Below, in pieces: positions 46,713 to 58,417 of a stretch of DNA of 64,000 bases (position 1 is its first letter; each line of letters begins with the position of its first letter). The stretch is from Hofstenia miamia. Taxonomy: Eukaryota > Xenacoelomorpha > Acoela. The stretch covers positions 587,955-651,954 of the forward strand of contig SCFE01000019.1 of NCBI GenBank assembly GCA_004352715.1. The letters run 5' to 3'. Under the pieces are notes generated by a model. It did no database searches. It saw only the letters and a list, made by a program, of their open reading frames with translations, and had not been told where the DNA came from. The translations under genes were made by a program, and so were the position numbers.

Positions 46713-47184
46713 CTAAAGTTTTACACTTACCCTTAAAGAAGGAATAAATACATATAATTTACAAAAATAACAAATTTTTATCAAGAAATTTAAACGCTTA
46801 AAAATACCTGCTAACTTCATGTAAAAGCTGTTGTGCGTGCGAATTTCAATTTGTGGCATGCAGAACAACGGTTGATTCTCAAATACGTCATTCAGACATT
46901 GTAGAGGAACACAAATCCATTTTTCGATGTTTAGCTTCTTAAATTCATTGATCAAAACATCAATAAATACTAATAAATTTTTTTGCGGTTGTAATTGATT
47001 CCCCAATAAACTTTTCGCTTAAATTATTCTGACTGCTTTTTGGAAAAGTCCTTTTTAGCTGTAGAATTTGAACGTCCATTACGAGAAAATCATAAATTTT
47101 TTCTGGGAGGGGGGGTCTGGTGGTTTGCACGATTTTTGCCCGAAATATGAGGTTGTGGTTTGAGAATTTATTCACATAGTACAT
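46713..47184 (-). other. Unassigned minus-strand coding-like frames
   Basis: Two overlapping minus-strand frames (47184-46960 and 47006-46713) share the repeat-free sequence DVLINEFKKLNIEKWICVPL then NDVFENQPLFCMPQIEI. FYMKLAG is followed by GTATTT, a possible splice donor (about 46806). No family was recognised. They could be an exon, or decayed transposon sequence next to the hAT transposase at 47237. Confidence 0.25.
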
Positions 47185-47236
47185 AGAAACAGTTCACTAC
47201 AAAAGTTTTATTCAGAAATTTTTTAGAAAAAATATT

Positions 47237-48720
47237 TATTTCATCCATTTCGTTGGGCAAAAACATCAATAACATCTGCAGTGTCAATTTCTTTTGTATA
47301 TTCTCGCTCAATGCTTAATAAAGTAAGATGTGTAAGTCTTGATTGGCCTATTGTGTTTCTTAGATACGTTTTTAATCTTCGTAAGCAACTAAAAGAACGT
47401 TCTGCTGAACACGCCTCAGTCATATCATTATTGAGCAATGTTTCAATTATGTCAGCCGCGCTTTCTCTTGTATTTTTCACATTAGTATCTGTTGATTTGA
47501 AAGAGTAGAAAAGATTGTGCTCAGTTTGCATCAAATCACTATCAAGATTGTAAAAACTCGAGACTGTGTCAAAGCTACATACAGATGGACTGGCATTTAA
47601 TGCAATAACACTAAGGCACATAAAGCATCGTGATCATTTGTAAAAAACCTGGATTCAATCTCAAGATGTAACATTATCTAATGATGCATAAAACGTCGTT
47701 ATTTTTAAGTACAGTTTTGCATTTTTTGATACATTTTCCGATCTTAACAATTCATCAACTAAGGCTTGAAGTCGACATGGTTTTCGATTATTAACACATG
47801 CATGTCTAAAAGAAAAGGGCGAATCCTCTATCCAAATAGAAATTTTTTCACCAAGAAGGTTTGCTTGACATCATATATTAGCATAGCTCTGTTCTGTTCG
47901 CATTTGTGACTGTTAGGTTTGCTGTTTTCCTTGCCGCAAAAGCATCCACGGTTTTTTCTTGCAAATATCCACTTAAGTTGTTTGTGTTTAACAAAATTAT
48001 CTTGAGCACCCCTCAAGAAAATATAAATTCAAAGTCGCATATTGCAGTTAACAAAGCTTTGCTTTCTGTAGAAGTCTTAGTTTTTTACAGTGGTGCACTT
48101 TAACAGGGTCTTAACAATTCTTTTCAGCTGTTCACTAGCTGCTTTGACAGCTTCGTATCTGCATGACAAGCGTGTCACACTTAATGCCTTCAAAGTCAAG
48201 AGGATATCTCCGTCTGCTTCAGTGTCCAAAACATGGCATGCCTCTTAGGGCTAGCTTTAAGAAATTATAAAGACTGTTAGTAACTCCAAGGGCGTTCTTA
48301 AGACCCTTAATACCAGACAAGGAATTTTACAGTGCAAGATTTAACAAATGACCATGACAGTGAATATATAATGCCAGAGGTGATGTTTCTTTCATTCGAG
48401 TATCAAGTCCCTTTTGTCTACCTTTCATATTAGATTCCCCATCAAATCCTTCACCAACAATCAGCCATATCCAAATGCATTTGTTTCATAACATCCTTTA
48501 AAAGTTGAAACAGAATCTCATCCTCAGTTGAATTTGTTTTATAAAAGCCAATAAAAGTCTTTTTTCACACAATTTTTTACAAAGCTTAAGCATATTGACA
48601 CGGGTTACATCTGATGTTTCATCCAATATTACTCCAAAATACTTACTTTTTCTAATGTCAGAAGGTATTTTTTGATGAACCAAATCGGCTATCTGTAAAA
48701 TTTCTTTTTGTATATTTGCG
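47237..48720 (-). pseudogene. hAT transposase (ZMYM1-like), catalytic and C-terminal part
   Basis: Minus-strand pieces in order: SANIQKEILQIADLVHQKIP and KSKYFGVILDETSDVTRVN (48720-48590; D-E-T-S-D box), GEGFDGESNMKGRQKGLD (about 48450-48390; second catalytic Asp region), LALYIHCHGHLLNLAL (48370-48320), then GIKGLKNALGVTNSLYNF. The C-terminal hATC dimerisation part reads CSAERSFSCLRRLKTYLRN and LTHLTLLSIEREYTKEI, ending at the stop at 47241. Stops, frameshifts and a long divergent stretch around 47900-48200 show decay. Its N-terminal part lies at 50060-50360, beyond a LINE insertion. Confidence 0.75.
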
Positions 48721-48729
48721 GATGTCCAC

Positions 48730-50045
48730 TGTGCATGCTGCGAGAGTTGGACGTCAAATTTATTTTATAACCAAAGAATATCATTTGAGCGTAAATGTAG
48801 CAACTTTAAAAAATTACCACGCAAAGAGGAAAGCCATCAAAGATTTCTTGAAGCTCGGTGGTGGGGAAAAGAAATCAATCGCTGTTGGAGGGTTGCGAGT
48901 CAAGATGTAATTAGCAGCAGTACAAGCACGATTGAAAAACGAGTGAAGGGTGCGATGTTTCTTTGTACGACGAATGGAGAAGGTGACAGCATCATCAGAG
49001 CGAGTGCAGCAGGAATTAGAGAACTTAATGAAATCAAAAGGATCAAGATCCAATTTGCGAGTCAGTAGTCGATTGAACAGAAGGAGATCACAGGCATGGA
49101 AGTAGAGTGACAGCGGGAGAGTGGAGAATTTCAGCAGAGCGTCTTTATAGTCCAAAGAGGAAATCCATTTGAAAGCGCGTTTCTGGAAACGTTCCATGGA
49201 GTGGAACAAAGCACGAGAAGGCCACCAACAAGGAGACGCGTAGAGAAGAATGGCGCGAGGAATGGACTTGAACAAAGAGAGCTTCACAGCGGACGAGGTA
49301 TTAAAAGGAACATTACGGAAAAGGGCAAATAGCGAGGAATTAGCTTTGCGGAGACGCAAAGACACATGTCCAGTCCAATTTAAGTTTGCAGCAAGTTGAA
49401 CTCCAAGATGAGTGTGNNNNNNNNNNNNNNNNNNNNNNNNNNNNNNNNNNNNNNNNNNNNNNNNNNNNNNNNNNNNNNNNNNNNNNNNNNNNNNNNNNNN
49501 NNNNNNNNNNNNNNNNNNNNNNNNNNNNNNNNNNNNNNNNNNNNNNNNNNNNNNNNNNNNNNNNNNNNNNNNNNNNNNNNNNNNNNNNNNNNNNNNNNNN
49601 NNNNNNNNNNNNNNNNNNNNNNNNNNNNNTGAGGCGCAAAGTTCACAGGTAGAGGCAAATCAGAAGGGGGAGCCACAGAAAAGGAAATACCACATGTCTT
49701 GGTAGTGCTAAAATCAAGATGGTTGACAGAGGACCAAGTAGACAAGTGCTCAAGATCAGAAAAAATGTTCGAAGCAAAAGACCAACCAAAATCAAAAATC
49801 GCAGTGTCGTCAACATACAGCAGGCAAGATGAGTTGAGAACAGAATGAGAGAGGTCGTTAATGGCAACGAGGAAGAAAAGAACAGCAAACACTGAGCCTT
49901 GAGGGGCACCACTAGTAACGGGGACAGGAGAAGAGATAGACGAGTTGATTTTGACACACTGGTGGCGATTGGTAAGGTAAGACTGGAACAGTTCGATGAA
50001 ATCCACATCAAAACCAAATAAACGTAACTTGTCAAGCAGAATGTA
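48730..50045 (-). mobile_element. LINE reverse transcriptase, 3' part, inserted into a hAT gene
   Basis: A minus-strand reverse transcriptase reads FIELFQSYLTNRHQCVKIN, SGAPQGSVFAVLFFLVAIND, CLLYVDDTAIFDF (catalytic Y-V-D-D intact) and LDFSTTKTCGISF, then after the N gap (49417-49629) NLNWTGHVSLRLRKANSSL, YASPCWWPSRALFHSMERF and a C-terminus ending at TAA 48814. The frame is largely open. The same family is in the Max intron (56261-56530 shares CVKINSSISSP and LLYVDDTAIFDF). It is 5'-truncated, and sits between two parts of one hAT transposase gene. Confidence 0.78.
49417..49629. other. 213-N assembly gap inside the LINE
   Basis: Run of Ns within the reverse transcriptase frame. Confidence 0.98.
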
Positions 50046-50049
50046 AAAG

Positions 50050-50359
50050 TTAAACTGTGTCCACTTGAAGTAGGCAGTAAATTTTCTGATTCTTTAGGGC
50101 TAGCTCCACTTGATATCATATCGGTGAATTCTTCAGAATCCTGCAAATCTACTGTTTCTATGGTTGGTGCATCTTCTGCAATAGGCTGAGTAGCAAATGA
50201 TAGCCGCTTTTAATTTACAGGAACAACATTTTTAAAGTTAATTTTCTTCAATGGATGTTTCTTCTTAGCATGTGTAGTTGAATAATCAGAATCTATTTCC
50301 TTATCACATTCATTGCATATTACACGATGTCGATAACTCCATTTTCTAGATTCTGACAT
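50050..50359 (-). pseudogene. hAT transposase (ZMYM1-like), N-terminal part
   Basis: ATG at 50359 opens MSESRKWSYRHRVICNECDK, with a C-x2-C...H-x5-H finger (THAKKKH). One TAA follows at NVVPVN, after which the frame continues as KRLSFATQPIAEDAPTIETV and EEFTDMISSGASPKESENLL. This is the usual N-terminal layout of hAT transposases of the ZMYM1 / repressor-of-PKR-inhibitor type, whose catalytic half is at 47237-48720. About 250 residues expected between the halves are missing, where the LINE sits. Confidence 0.55.
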
Positions 50360-50369
50360 TTCTAAATAT

Positions 50370-52570
50370 AAAAATAAAAATCAGTATTATTTTGAAAGTA
50401 TCTAATTAGCTTTCCTTGAATTTTACATTTAAATCTACAATCAAAATAACAAAAACTTCCTTATTTCTAACTTAACTAATATTGCCGAATATCAATAATT
50501 TCTTTTTAGAGTCTTAAATCAAATTATTTTATTCTATTTTATAGAATTAGTAGTCTCTAAGAAACTGTTTCTTGTTGGCCATACACAATAGTAAACTAAT
50601 GCCCATATTCCACAGTTTTTGTCTAGCATTAATGAGTCCCCTTTGCAATAGCAGGCTCATAAATGCGTTCAACCAGGGCTGCGTGTTGTGCACATGACAC
50701 AGTATGAGCTTGTCTGCTTTACTGCTAATAACTGCTTCAGCCGCTAAAATAGTCTAAAATTGTACCCACTCCCAATTTCATTTATAAATGTAATAGAGCA
50801 ATCTGCTAATAGCAAAGTAGTGTTGATAATATATAGATTAGGCGGGAAAATGAAAAGACATTAATGGTTAAATATCTTAGCCAATCAGTGGTAATTGGTA
50901 AACCATAATCATTAACTTGTGCTGAGTCCGTGATGATGTTGTGACTGTGATTACAAAGTAAATTGGAACTATTAAAGTGCAAGGGAGAGAGGGAGAATAA
51001 AACTATGCTGTTTCTCATCAGTATCATATCCTGTTTTAGAGTAGTCCGCAATTCAAACACAATACATTCTTAAAGATTCATTGATACCATTAAAATTTGC
51101 CCGAAAAAAGTTATGCCCACTATTGGGGGGGGCACCCCCTTTCCCATACGCCTATGGTGCTAAGTGATTGCATTTTAGTTAATATGCGTTTGCCAGGTGA
51201 CGTCAAAGAAATCAGAATTTTTCTTAAGAAATTTGAACTTCTGATATTGATTTCTCATTTTAGTATTAAATAGAAAAATTTTTAAATTTTCCAACATTGG
51301 GGAGAAATTATTGGAAAAATTCAATTTTTCTAAAATCTAAATTTTCTTGAAAATTGTCCATTATATATGCTCCATTAAAGCAGCTAATAAACGCTAATAT
51401 TGGAGAATGTTGATGTTAGAAGCTTATTAGGAATGTCCTTATCTCAAGTATCAAGAGTACCAGCAAGCCTAAGGTTCACAGGCCTGATTGCATTATATAT
51501 TTTCTCAACAGAACAAAATTTGGAAATATATTTTGACTGGAATATCAATTAAGTATTAAGAAATCTCAGTTCACATGAGAATGTACTCAATTATTTCTGG
51601 AGCGTGTGGATCGAGATCAGAATCATATTGTGCAGCAACGAAAAATATTGTGCAAATCATTAGGAGAATATTCAATTCAATAAATCAGTAGTCATCTTAC
51701 AATCTAAAGCTCTGCCAGTTGCCAATGAACCCGTATTTGATAAATTGGATGAACGGATTTTCTGTAAACTGGAGAACATTTCGCGGATCATTTATTGTTG
51801 CAAATATTAAATATATTATTAATATATTAGACTGAAATGTCTGTCAAAAGATCCCCTCCTATATGGGAATAAAATTTTACACTTACTACATCAAATGGTT
51901 TTTGAATATGCATACTTCTAAGCAAAATTTCGAAATCAGCTTTGATTACTTGCTGTTAATATGTCTTAGTTCGAAAGAATTTTCAAAAACATAAAAAAGT
52001 TAAAGTAACGATGATCGTGCAAATACTCACTTCAAAGAAAACATCTAAATTTTTAACAAGATCATATCATTCTTACATCGGAAAAACAAGGATCGATTAA
52101 CAGCTCAGAGGAATTTAGGAAGTGAAATATATTTGCATAAATATCAAGCAATCAAAAATAATTTTGAAATATTACTTAGAATTAAAACTACTTCCTGAAA
52201 CCCTGTTTATGAAATGAACAATGCTATACAAATTTATTGAATACATTTTGGCTTTGCTTCCTAATAATGTCTTTTATTATTATTATTATTATTATTATTG
52301 TATTTTAAGTCTATGCATGTTTTAGCAAAATTTAATGTAGTTTAAAGGTGTAAAATTTAATTCCTACATATTTATAATATGTAATACATTACGAAAAGAA
52401 CAATGATATATAAGGTTCTTCACAACAAGTTTTTGAAAATGGATGTCCTTTCCTCTAAAATCATCTTACACAAAAGCTACGATATATCGAGCAAAATTTT
52501 CCGACTCTTGAAACGCGTTATAACCGCATTATGTTGTATTTAGACATTATGTATCTAATGAATGATATGT
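50370..52570. other. Region upstream of the Max coding exon
   Basis: No coding exon was recognised. A sequence at 51120-51155 (GGGGGGCACCCCC, then CATACGCCTATG) resembles the right end of a hAT element, perhaps of the ZMYM1-like one. Non-coding Max exon(s) and the promoter should be here or further upstream. An ATT repeat lies at 52275-52299. Confidence 0.4.
52275..52299. repeat. (TTA)n microsatellite
   Basis: Eight TTA units. Confidence 0.9.
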
Positions 52571-52579
52571 TTTCAGTTT

Positions 52580-52948
52580 ATGGAAAATCAAAGTTTTTCT
52601 AGTGAGGGCGATAGTGAATCAGATAATGAAATATATTTTGATGCACATAAATCTATATTAAGGGATGATTCTTTCACTGATAAGCGGGCACATCACAATG
52701 CTCTAGAAAGACGTAGAAGAGATCATATTAAAGACAGCTTTTGGGCTTTAAGAGACTCTGTTCCTTCATTAATGGGGGAGAAATCATCCCGTTCACAAAT
52801 TTTAAATAAAGCCACAGAATATATCAAGCACATGCGCAGACGAAATGCACAGCAGGTTTCTGAAATTGAAACTCTCAGGCAACAGAATTCTGTTCTTGAT
52901 CAACAGGTACAGGCTCTTGAACAAGCTTGCAAATGTGGAAATTTCAAG
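52580..52948 (+). CDS. Max: Max, bHLH-zipper exon (coding exon 1 of 2 seen)
   Basis: Max dimerises with Myc, Mad/Mnt and itself and binds CACGTG E-boxes in the nucleus. Residues 35-47 ([13 protein letters not shown]) are the basic region with the E-box contacts H39, E43 and R47. The helix-loop-helix follows to about residue 85 ([14 protein letters not shown], loop [24 protein letters not shown]), then a leucine zipper with L99, L106 and L113. The acidic N-terminus ([11 protein letters not shown]) resembles the casein-kinase-2-site-rich start of vertebrate Max. An acceptor (GTTTTCAG) at 52576 precedes the ATG by 3 nt, so a 5' exon exists and could add residues. The exon ends in phase 0 at AAG/GTTTGC (52948). 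The whole bHLHZ domain is in one exon. Confidence 0.93.
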
Positions 52949-54320
52949 GTTTGCTTTATATTAATAAGATTGTGAGAAATATTTGGACGAAGTTATTTAT
53001 GTAATTTTAACTTTGATTCATATATGTTGTTTATGAGCCTATTTTCGCGTTGTATTTCAATATTATTTCGCTTAACATAACCACTTTATATTTTATATCG
53101 GGGTACAGAACATTTTGGAATTGTGGAACCAAATTATTCCATCTATTGTAAATTATGTTAATGAATTTAATAAAGATCATGTTGTCATATTTATTGCTCT
53201 TAATTTAGCTTTTCATTAACGATTCTCAGTCACCACGACGATTAATTCGTTTTTGTGAATAATTTATTGACATCTGCCAAAAATGACACTGAATACAGTA
53301 TTACCTCTGGGGACCTACGAGTTTTCAAATAATTATTGAAACATACTGGTTGCGAATAAAATTATATTGAAACAAGAGAGTAGTCTATTTCAAATTTCTT
53401 AGTGCTTAATTATATTTGTATTTGCCTGTTTATTATACAGTATATTAGATTTCAGTTATACCTCCTACAATTTCGCTGTCCAACCTCAAAAATTTGAGCG
53501 ATGCCCAGTTTACTTTTGCTGTTGGTGGTCTAAAGAAAGACGCCATCATTTCGTTGCTGCGCCAAGCCGTCACTTCTCTATCTTCCTCGCTCCCCTCCTC
53601 CAATGATGGTCCTGGTGTCATATCATCCTTATCTGAACCCCTCACAAAGCTTTCCTCCAATGTTTCCTCACTACAATCTCAAATGTTCTCCTACAATGCT
53701 GCTGCCTCACGTACTGTCTCATCTCTCCCCAATCATCCTGCTCCAAGTTTCACACCAACCTAGCAATTGTGAAGGTTTCTCATTGGGTATTTTGCTCTTC
53801 CTCGATTNNNNNNNNNNNNNNNNNNNNNCCTGTCGTCGCCCTGCTGTTCCAATTAGTTCACTTCCGCGGCCTCCCCGCAAAGCTCATATCTATATTGGCC
53901 GTTTTGCTGTGTCTGTGTCCACCTCAGATGTTGCTGATCACCTTTGATCCTCCTCTACAATTTGATGATGCCCTTTCCATCTCTCCACGTCCTGACACTC
54001 CATTTGTGTCCTTCCATGTTGTCTGCGATCAAGAGTCTCATCTTGCACTCTTGAATCCTGATGTGTGGTCGGAAGGCATCTTGATTCGTTATTACCGCCT
54101 CTCTGATGATGAGCGCAAATCTTTTGGCCTTCGTCCCTGTCGCCGTAATGTGCCTCACCATGACTGACTATCTCATTCTGATCTTCCTCTCCCCCATAAC
54201 ACTGGCTTTTCCTTATTGCTTGCCAATGCCCACAGTCTTGTATCATTGAACCGTCGTCTCAGTTTTTACAACTTCTTCTTGCAGTCTCCTGTTGACTTCA
54301 TTTTCATCACTGAAACCTGG

Positions 54321-54842
54321 ATGTGCCCTGGTCCGCCTGCTGTCTCCTCGCTAATCCGACTTTGTGATATTGGCTTCAGCACCCATGATATTTCTCTCAT
54401 GCTTAAATGTTGCAAGTTGTCTGGTCCTTGCTATCCTGACGGTGTCCCTTCCTTTGTAATTCATGAAACCTCCTCCACGATTTCTAACGATTTAAAGCAT
54501 CTTTACTCATACAATTGCTCCTCTAAACTCTGCCTGTGGGACATCTTGGATTTCTCCGCTGTTAAAATCTAAACAGCTTCCCTCCTCGCAGGTCACGTCC
54601 TACCGTCCAATAGTTATTCTACCTCGACTGTCTATCATCTTTCAACACCTTGTTTTTCGTTATTTATTCCCAAAAATTCGTCACGTCATCTCTTCTTCTC
54701 AGCATGGCAACCTTCCTGGTCGCTCTACAATTACTAACTTGCTCACTTTGATTGAAAACTGTTATTTCCACTTTGATCATAATGATGCTGGTTGCATTAT
54801 CTTTCTTGACATTTCTAAAGCTTTCGATCGGCTCCCTCATTC
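54321..54842 (+). repeat. 522-bp RT segment, first copy (in the endonuclease)
   Basis: Identical by eye to 55713-56234, including a shared frameshift after SAVKI. The left neighbour is the endonuclease motif ITETW and the right neighbour is the continuation of the same endonuclease, so this copy is out of place. Confidence 0.88.
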
Positions 54843-55712
54843 GTTGCTGACATTTTTGTTTTTCCCAACTATGCTCTTAAAGTTCTTTCTCATATGGATC
54901 GCTCCACTGGTCGCCATGGAGGTGTTCTCATTGCTTCACGCCTTCCTAACCTTGACATCCGTCCCATCTCATTCGATTCATGATCCTTCGATTTCTGTTG
55001 TGGCTGTGCTGTTGCTCTCAGTGACCATATTGTTTCTCTGCTCTGCATTTACAACCCTCCTTCGAATAGTGCCTTTTGCATTCCCATTCCTGATTTATCA
55101 TCTATGTTCGAGTCTTTTCATGACCAGTCTATCTCCCTCTCTCGTCAACTTGGCTTTTCCATTCATCCTCATTTTCTTGTTTGTGGTGACTTCAATCTGT
55201 CAGATCACTCATTCGTCCGTTTCAATCTGTCTGTCAACTCTACTTCTTCATCTGCTTATCCGGCTGCTCCACCATATGCTCGATTTAACAGTGACTTTCT
55301 ATCACTTAATGCTGCTCTCTCTCTCATCTTCGCTCCTCTTTTTTAGTGATTTCTTCACAGTTGATGATTGGTTCACCTTCTTACACTAAGTTATTTCTTC
55401 TTATGTTTCTCGTCCTTTACTGTGCACTCCTTGAATAAATTGGAGTCTTACAAACACCATTCGGGTACTACTGCTTCTCCGAAGCTTGCTTCTCAAGAAG
55501 ATATTATCAATTTTATGGAACTTGACAAAGTCTCTTTTCTGCCCAGCTTCTCGTCCGGTTTTCTTCAAGACTCTTATTCTTTCCTGCGTTCTCTTCATTC
55601 CAAGCCTGAGCTCCCCAATTTGAGATGGAATCTTCTTTCTGCTCACTCTGACCTGGAGAAGGCTGATCTGTTCAACGCGTATTTTGCCTCTAACTTCTCT
55701 GTTTCTGTCTAC

Positions 55713-56234
55713 ATGTGCCCTGGTCCGCCTGCTGTCTCCTCGCTAATCCGACTTTGTGATATTGGCTTCAGCACCCATGATATTTCTCTCATGCTTAAAT
55801 GTTGCAAGTTGTCTGGTCCTTGCTATCCTGACGGTGTCCCTTCCTTTGTAATTCATGAAACCTCCTCCACGATTTCTAACGATTTAAAGCATCTTTACTC
55901 ATACAATTGCTCCTCTAAACTCTGCCTGTGGGACATCTTGGATTTCTCCGCTGTTAAAATCTAAACAGCTTCCCTCCTCGCAGGTCACGTCCTACCGTCC
56001 AATAGTTATTCTACCTCGACTGTCTATCATCTTTCAACACCTTGTTTTTCGTTATTTATTCCCAAAAATTCGTCACGTCATCTCTTCTTCTCAGCATGGC
56101 AACCTTCCTGGTCGCTCTACAATTACTAACTTGCTCACTTTGATTGAAAACTGTTATTTCCACTTTGATCATAATGATGCTGGTTGCATTATCTTTCTTG
56201 ACATTTCTAAAGCTTTCGATCGGCTCCCTCATTC
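55713..56234 (+). repeat. 522-bp RT segment, second copy (expected place)
   Basis: Here the segment is followed by the RT continuation ILLDKLSLFGFDADCIELF, its natural context. The offset to the first copy is 1392 bp. Confidence 0.88.
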
Positions 56235-56532
56235 TATTCTTCTTGACAAATTAAGTTTATTTGGCTTTGATGCAGATTGCATCGAACTCTTCCAGTCTTA
56301 CCTGCCAATTGCCGTCAGTGTGTCAAAATCAACTCGTCTATTTCTTCTCCTGCTCTTGTCTCTCGTGGTGCCCCTCAAGTCTCAATTTTTGCTGTTATTT
56401 TCTTCTTTGTTGCCATTCACGACCTCCCTCATTCTGTTCTCAACTCGTTTTGCCTGTTGTATGTCGACGACACTGCGATTTTTGATTTTTGCTGGTCGTT
56501 TGCTTCTAACATTTCTTCTGATCTTGAGCATT

Positions 56533-57150
56533 TGTTTACACTTATCACTTACTTCTACTCTTCTGTCTATATGCTTCTTCACCCAGTTTGTTCTTATTCC
56601 TTGCTCCTGTGCTGCCATTATCAGTGCTTCTGTTTCTCTCTTCAGTCCTGCCTTCTTTAACCACTTGTTGCTCTCTTCTCTATCACACTTTTCTGTGTTC
56701 CTCCAGTATTCTCCATGCATTGCCTTCTGCCTATACCTTGTTTGTCTCTCTGATTCCATCCTACTCTGGTATATCTTCTTTCCTTCACTCTCAGTTCTTA
56801 TCTTCTTTAACTCCTTAGTGACCTCTAGTAGGGACCCCTTAGGTTGCTCTTCTACATATTCCTTTAGCCCTAGTGCTTCTGCTTCTACAGTCTCCTCCAC
56901 ACTTAGCAGCCCTTTTCCTCCCTTATGCCTTGCCATGTACAGCCTATCTACATCTCCATTGAGGTTGAATGCTCTTTCTGCTGCTAGTATCTTCCTTGTC
57001 TCCCTGTCTAATTCCCTCAGTTCATTCTTGTTCCACCTAACTATTCCTGCCGAATATCTCACCACTGGTATTGCCCACGTATTAATTGCCTTTACGCTGT
57101 TCTGCCCATTCAATGCTGACTTCTGTAGTACCTTCCTTACTCTCCTCTAT
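56533..57150 (-). mobile_element. Second LINE family, C-terminal RT region, opposite strand
   Basis: The minus-strand frame reads NSVKAINTWAIPVVRYSAGI, LRELDRETRKILAAERAF, DVDRLYMARHKGGKGLLSVE and ALIMAAQEQGIRTNWVKKHI, ending VEVSDKC. This I(N)TWAIPV / DVDRLY / GGKGLLSVEE signature is found in a widespread family of invertebrate LINEs, downstream of their RT palm. The frame is open for 240 codons but is cut at both ends: by the other LINE at 56530 and by the TTA repeat at 57150. Antisense to Max. Confidence 0.75.
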
Positions 57151-57155
57151 TATTA

Positions 57156-57200
<45 letters not shown>
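57150..57200. repeat. (TTA)n microsatellite at a LINE end
   Basis: Imperfect TTA units at the edge of the opposite-strand LINE fragment and 80 nt before the Max 3' exon. Confidence 0.9.
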
Positions 57201-57280
57201 TTTGTTTGTACTGAATGATTTATCAATTCAATTTTTTCTACTTATGTCATGATAGTGATGAGATGTTACATTTATTTTAG

Positions 57281-57424
57281 GTGGCAGGGCTTGTTGATGA
57301 AGAAGGACGTCTTGTCCTCAATGGAGTCACACGCATTAATAACGATAGCTACCGCGATGACACACGTGTACTTTCTCGTCCGCGGCCAAAGAAAAGACCT
57401 AGAATAGTACCCAAATTTCCATAA
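57281..57424 (+). CDS. Max: Max, C-terminal exon with nuclear localisation signal
   Basis: After the acceptor TTTATTTTAG at 57280 the frame continues in phase 0 from the zipper exon and gives 47 residues ending at TAA 57424, for a 170-aa protein (human Max is 160). It begins VAGLVDEEGRLVLNG and carries RPRPKKRPR (residues 156-164), in the position of the C-terminal basic nuclear signal of Max. The linker between zipper and signal has no obvious likeness to vertebrate Max, so linkage rests on phase, splice sites and the basic tail. The intron is 4332 bp, mostly retrotransposon. No AATAAA was noticed in the first 400 bp downstream. Confidence 0.7.
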   Translation: MAGLVDEEGRLVLNGVTRINNDSYRDDTRVLSRPRPKKRPRIVPKFP

Positions 57425-57429
57425 TCAAT

Positions 57430-58375
57430 TTTCCATCAATTTTTTTATTTTGTAATAGGTCGCTTATTTAGAGATTTTATAGTTTCACGATGGTTTGTAA
57501 ATTATTGTTAATTTGTTTTGTATGGTTTAACATAAAATGTTTATTAGCCGTAGAAAAAAAATTGCTAAGCAAACTTATGCTGTCTATTTTTTACGTAAAC
57601 TAAAGATGTTTGGACTTCTAACAATGAAATTAACAAAATTAATGGAATATTTTTAAAAATTGTTAAATGCGTTAAATGGAGTGCAAGTGTATTTATTTAA
57701 ACAATATTTAGTTGTGGTTTAAGCATAACGTACTACATGTAAAATAGTGAATAACTTATCACAAACAATTTAAAGAATTGCATTACGGTTTTTCCAATTA
57801 TCAACTATTTTACTACTCTTGATAGTAGCGACAATTTCCACCGTGCTGGCTACTTAATTGGTTTCACTTGATTTGTTCTTTTGACTGACTGTTGGGGTCC
57901 ATTGAAATTGGGACATGCAAATGGACCAAAATGTCAGGGGAATGCTCAAGTTAAATAACCCACTCTAAATGCAAACTAAAGTAAATGCAAATAGTCTGTG
58001 TGTCTGTTATGCAGAGAATATGGTGAACAAATCTAAAGCACAATTTGCTATTCGGGTAGTTCTCTTAGCCTTCCAGCTATTCTTAAGCATTAAATTCATA
58101 TACGTGGATGGATATAAACTAAACGATTGCAATTATTGACCCAGTTTTATGAAAAATGCGATTAATTATCACATTTGTTAAAATCAATCAACCGCAAGCG
58201 GACTGGGCCACTTAATAAAACTGCAATGATTTTACCGCGCAATACTGTACTTTCTGACTTGCTCGTTGTAATGCAAATACAGAAACGCTTGCCATAAATT
58301 TCAAATAAGACAAAAGATATCAAGCAGTAAAGTAACGCAAAGTTTGTCTTTATTAGTAAACAGCTGTGTACGTAC

Positions 58376-58417
<42 letters not shown>

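Larger units (their letters stand above)
53455..56530 (+). mobile_element. Scrambled LINE in the Max intron
   Basis: A non-LTR retrotransposon on the plus strand, in the sense orientation of Max. ORF1-like sequence (FTFAVGGLKKDAI, 53500-53760; RKAHIYIGRFAVSVSTSDVA, 53877-53935) precedes the endonuclease start VDFIFITETW (54290-54320). Then an RT segment (54321-54842) interrupts; the endonuclease continues at 54843 (ADIFVFPNYAL, GRHGGVLIASRLPN, HFLVCGDFNLSDHSF). A linker (55440-55710) leads to the same RT segment again (55713-56234; FLDISKAFDRLPHS) and the rest of the palm (CLLYVDDTAIFDFCWSFAS, 56451-56510). Frameshifts are present. It ends abruptly at about 56530 against an opposite-strand LINE. 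A 21-N gap is at 53808-53828. Confidence 0.82.

Noticed and set aside
47281-47508. Plus-strand frame over the hAT C-terminus
   Set aside because: Antisense shadow of the hATC dimerisation region on the minus strand.
51118-51155. Possible right end of a hAT element (CATACGCCTATG)
   Set aside because: No matching left end or 8-bp duplication was found near 46900-47240.
54739-55389. 216-codon plus-strand frame
   Set aside because: Begins in the RT segment and then crosses the rearrangement into the endonuclease in the wrong frame.
56131-57252. 373-codon plus-strand open frame
   Set aside because: Only its start is reverse transcriptase in frame. The rest is Leu/Ser-rich because it is out of frame with the LINE and antisense to the second LINE, and it ends in a TTA repeat.
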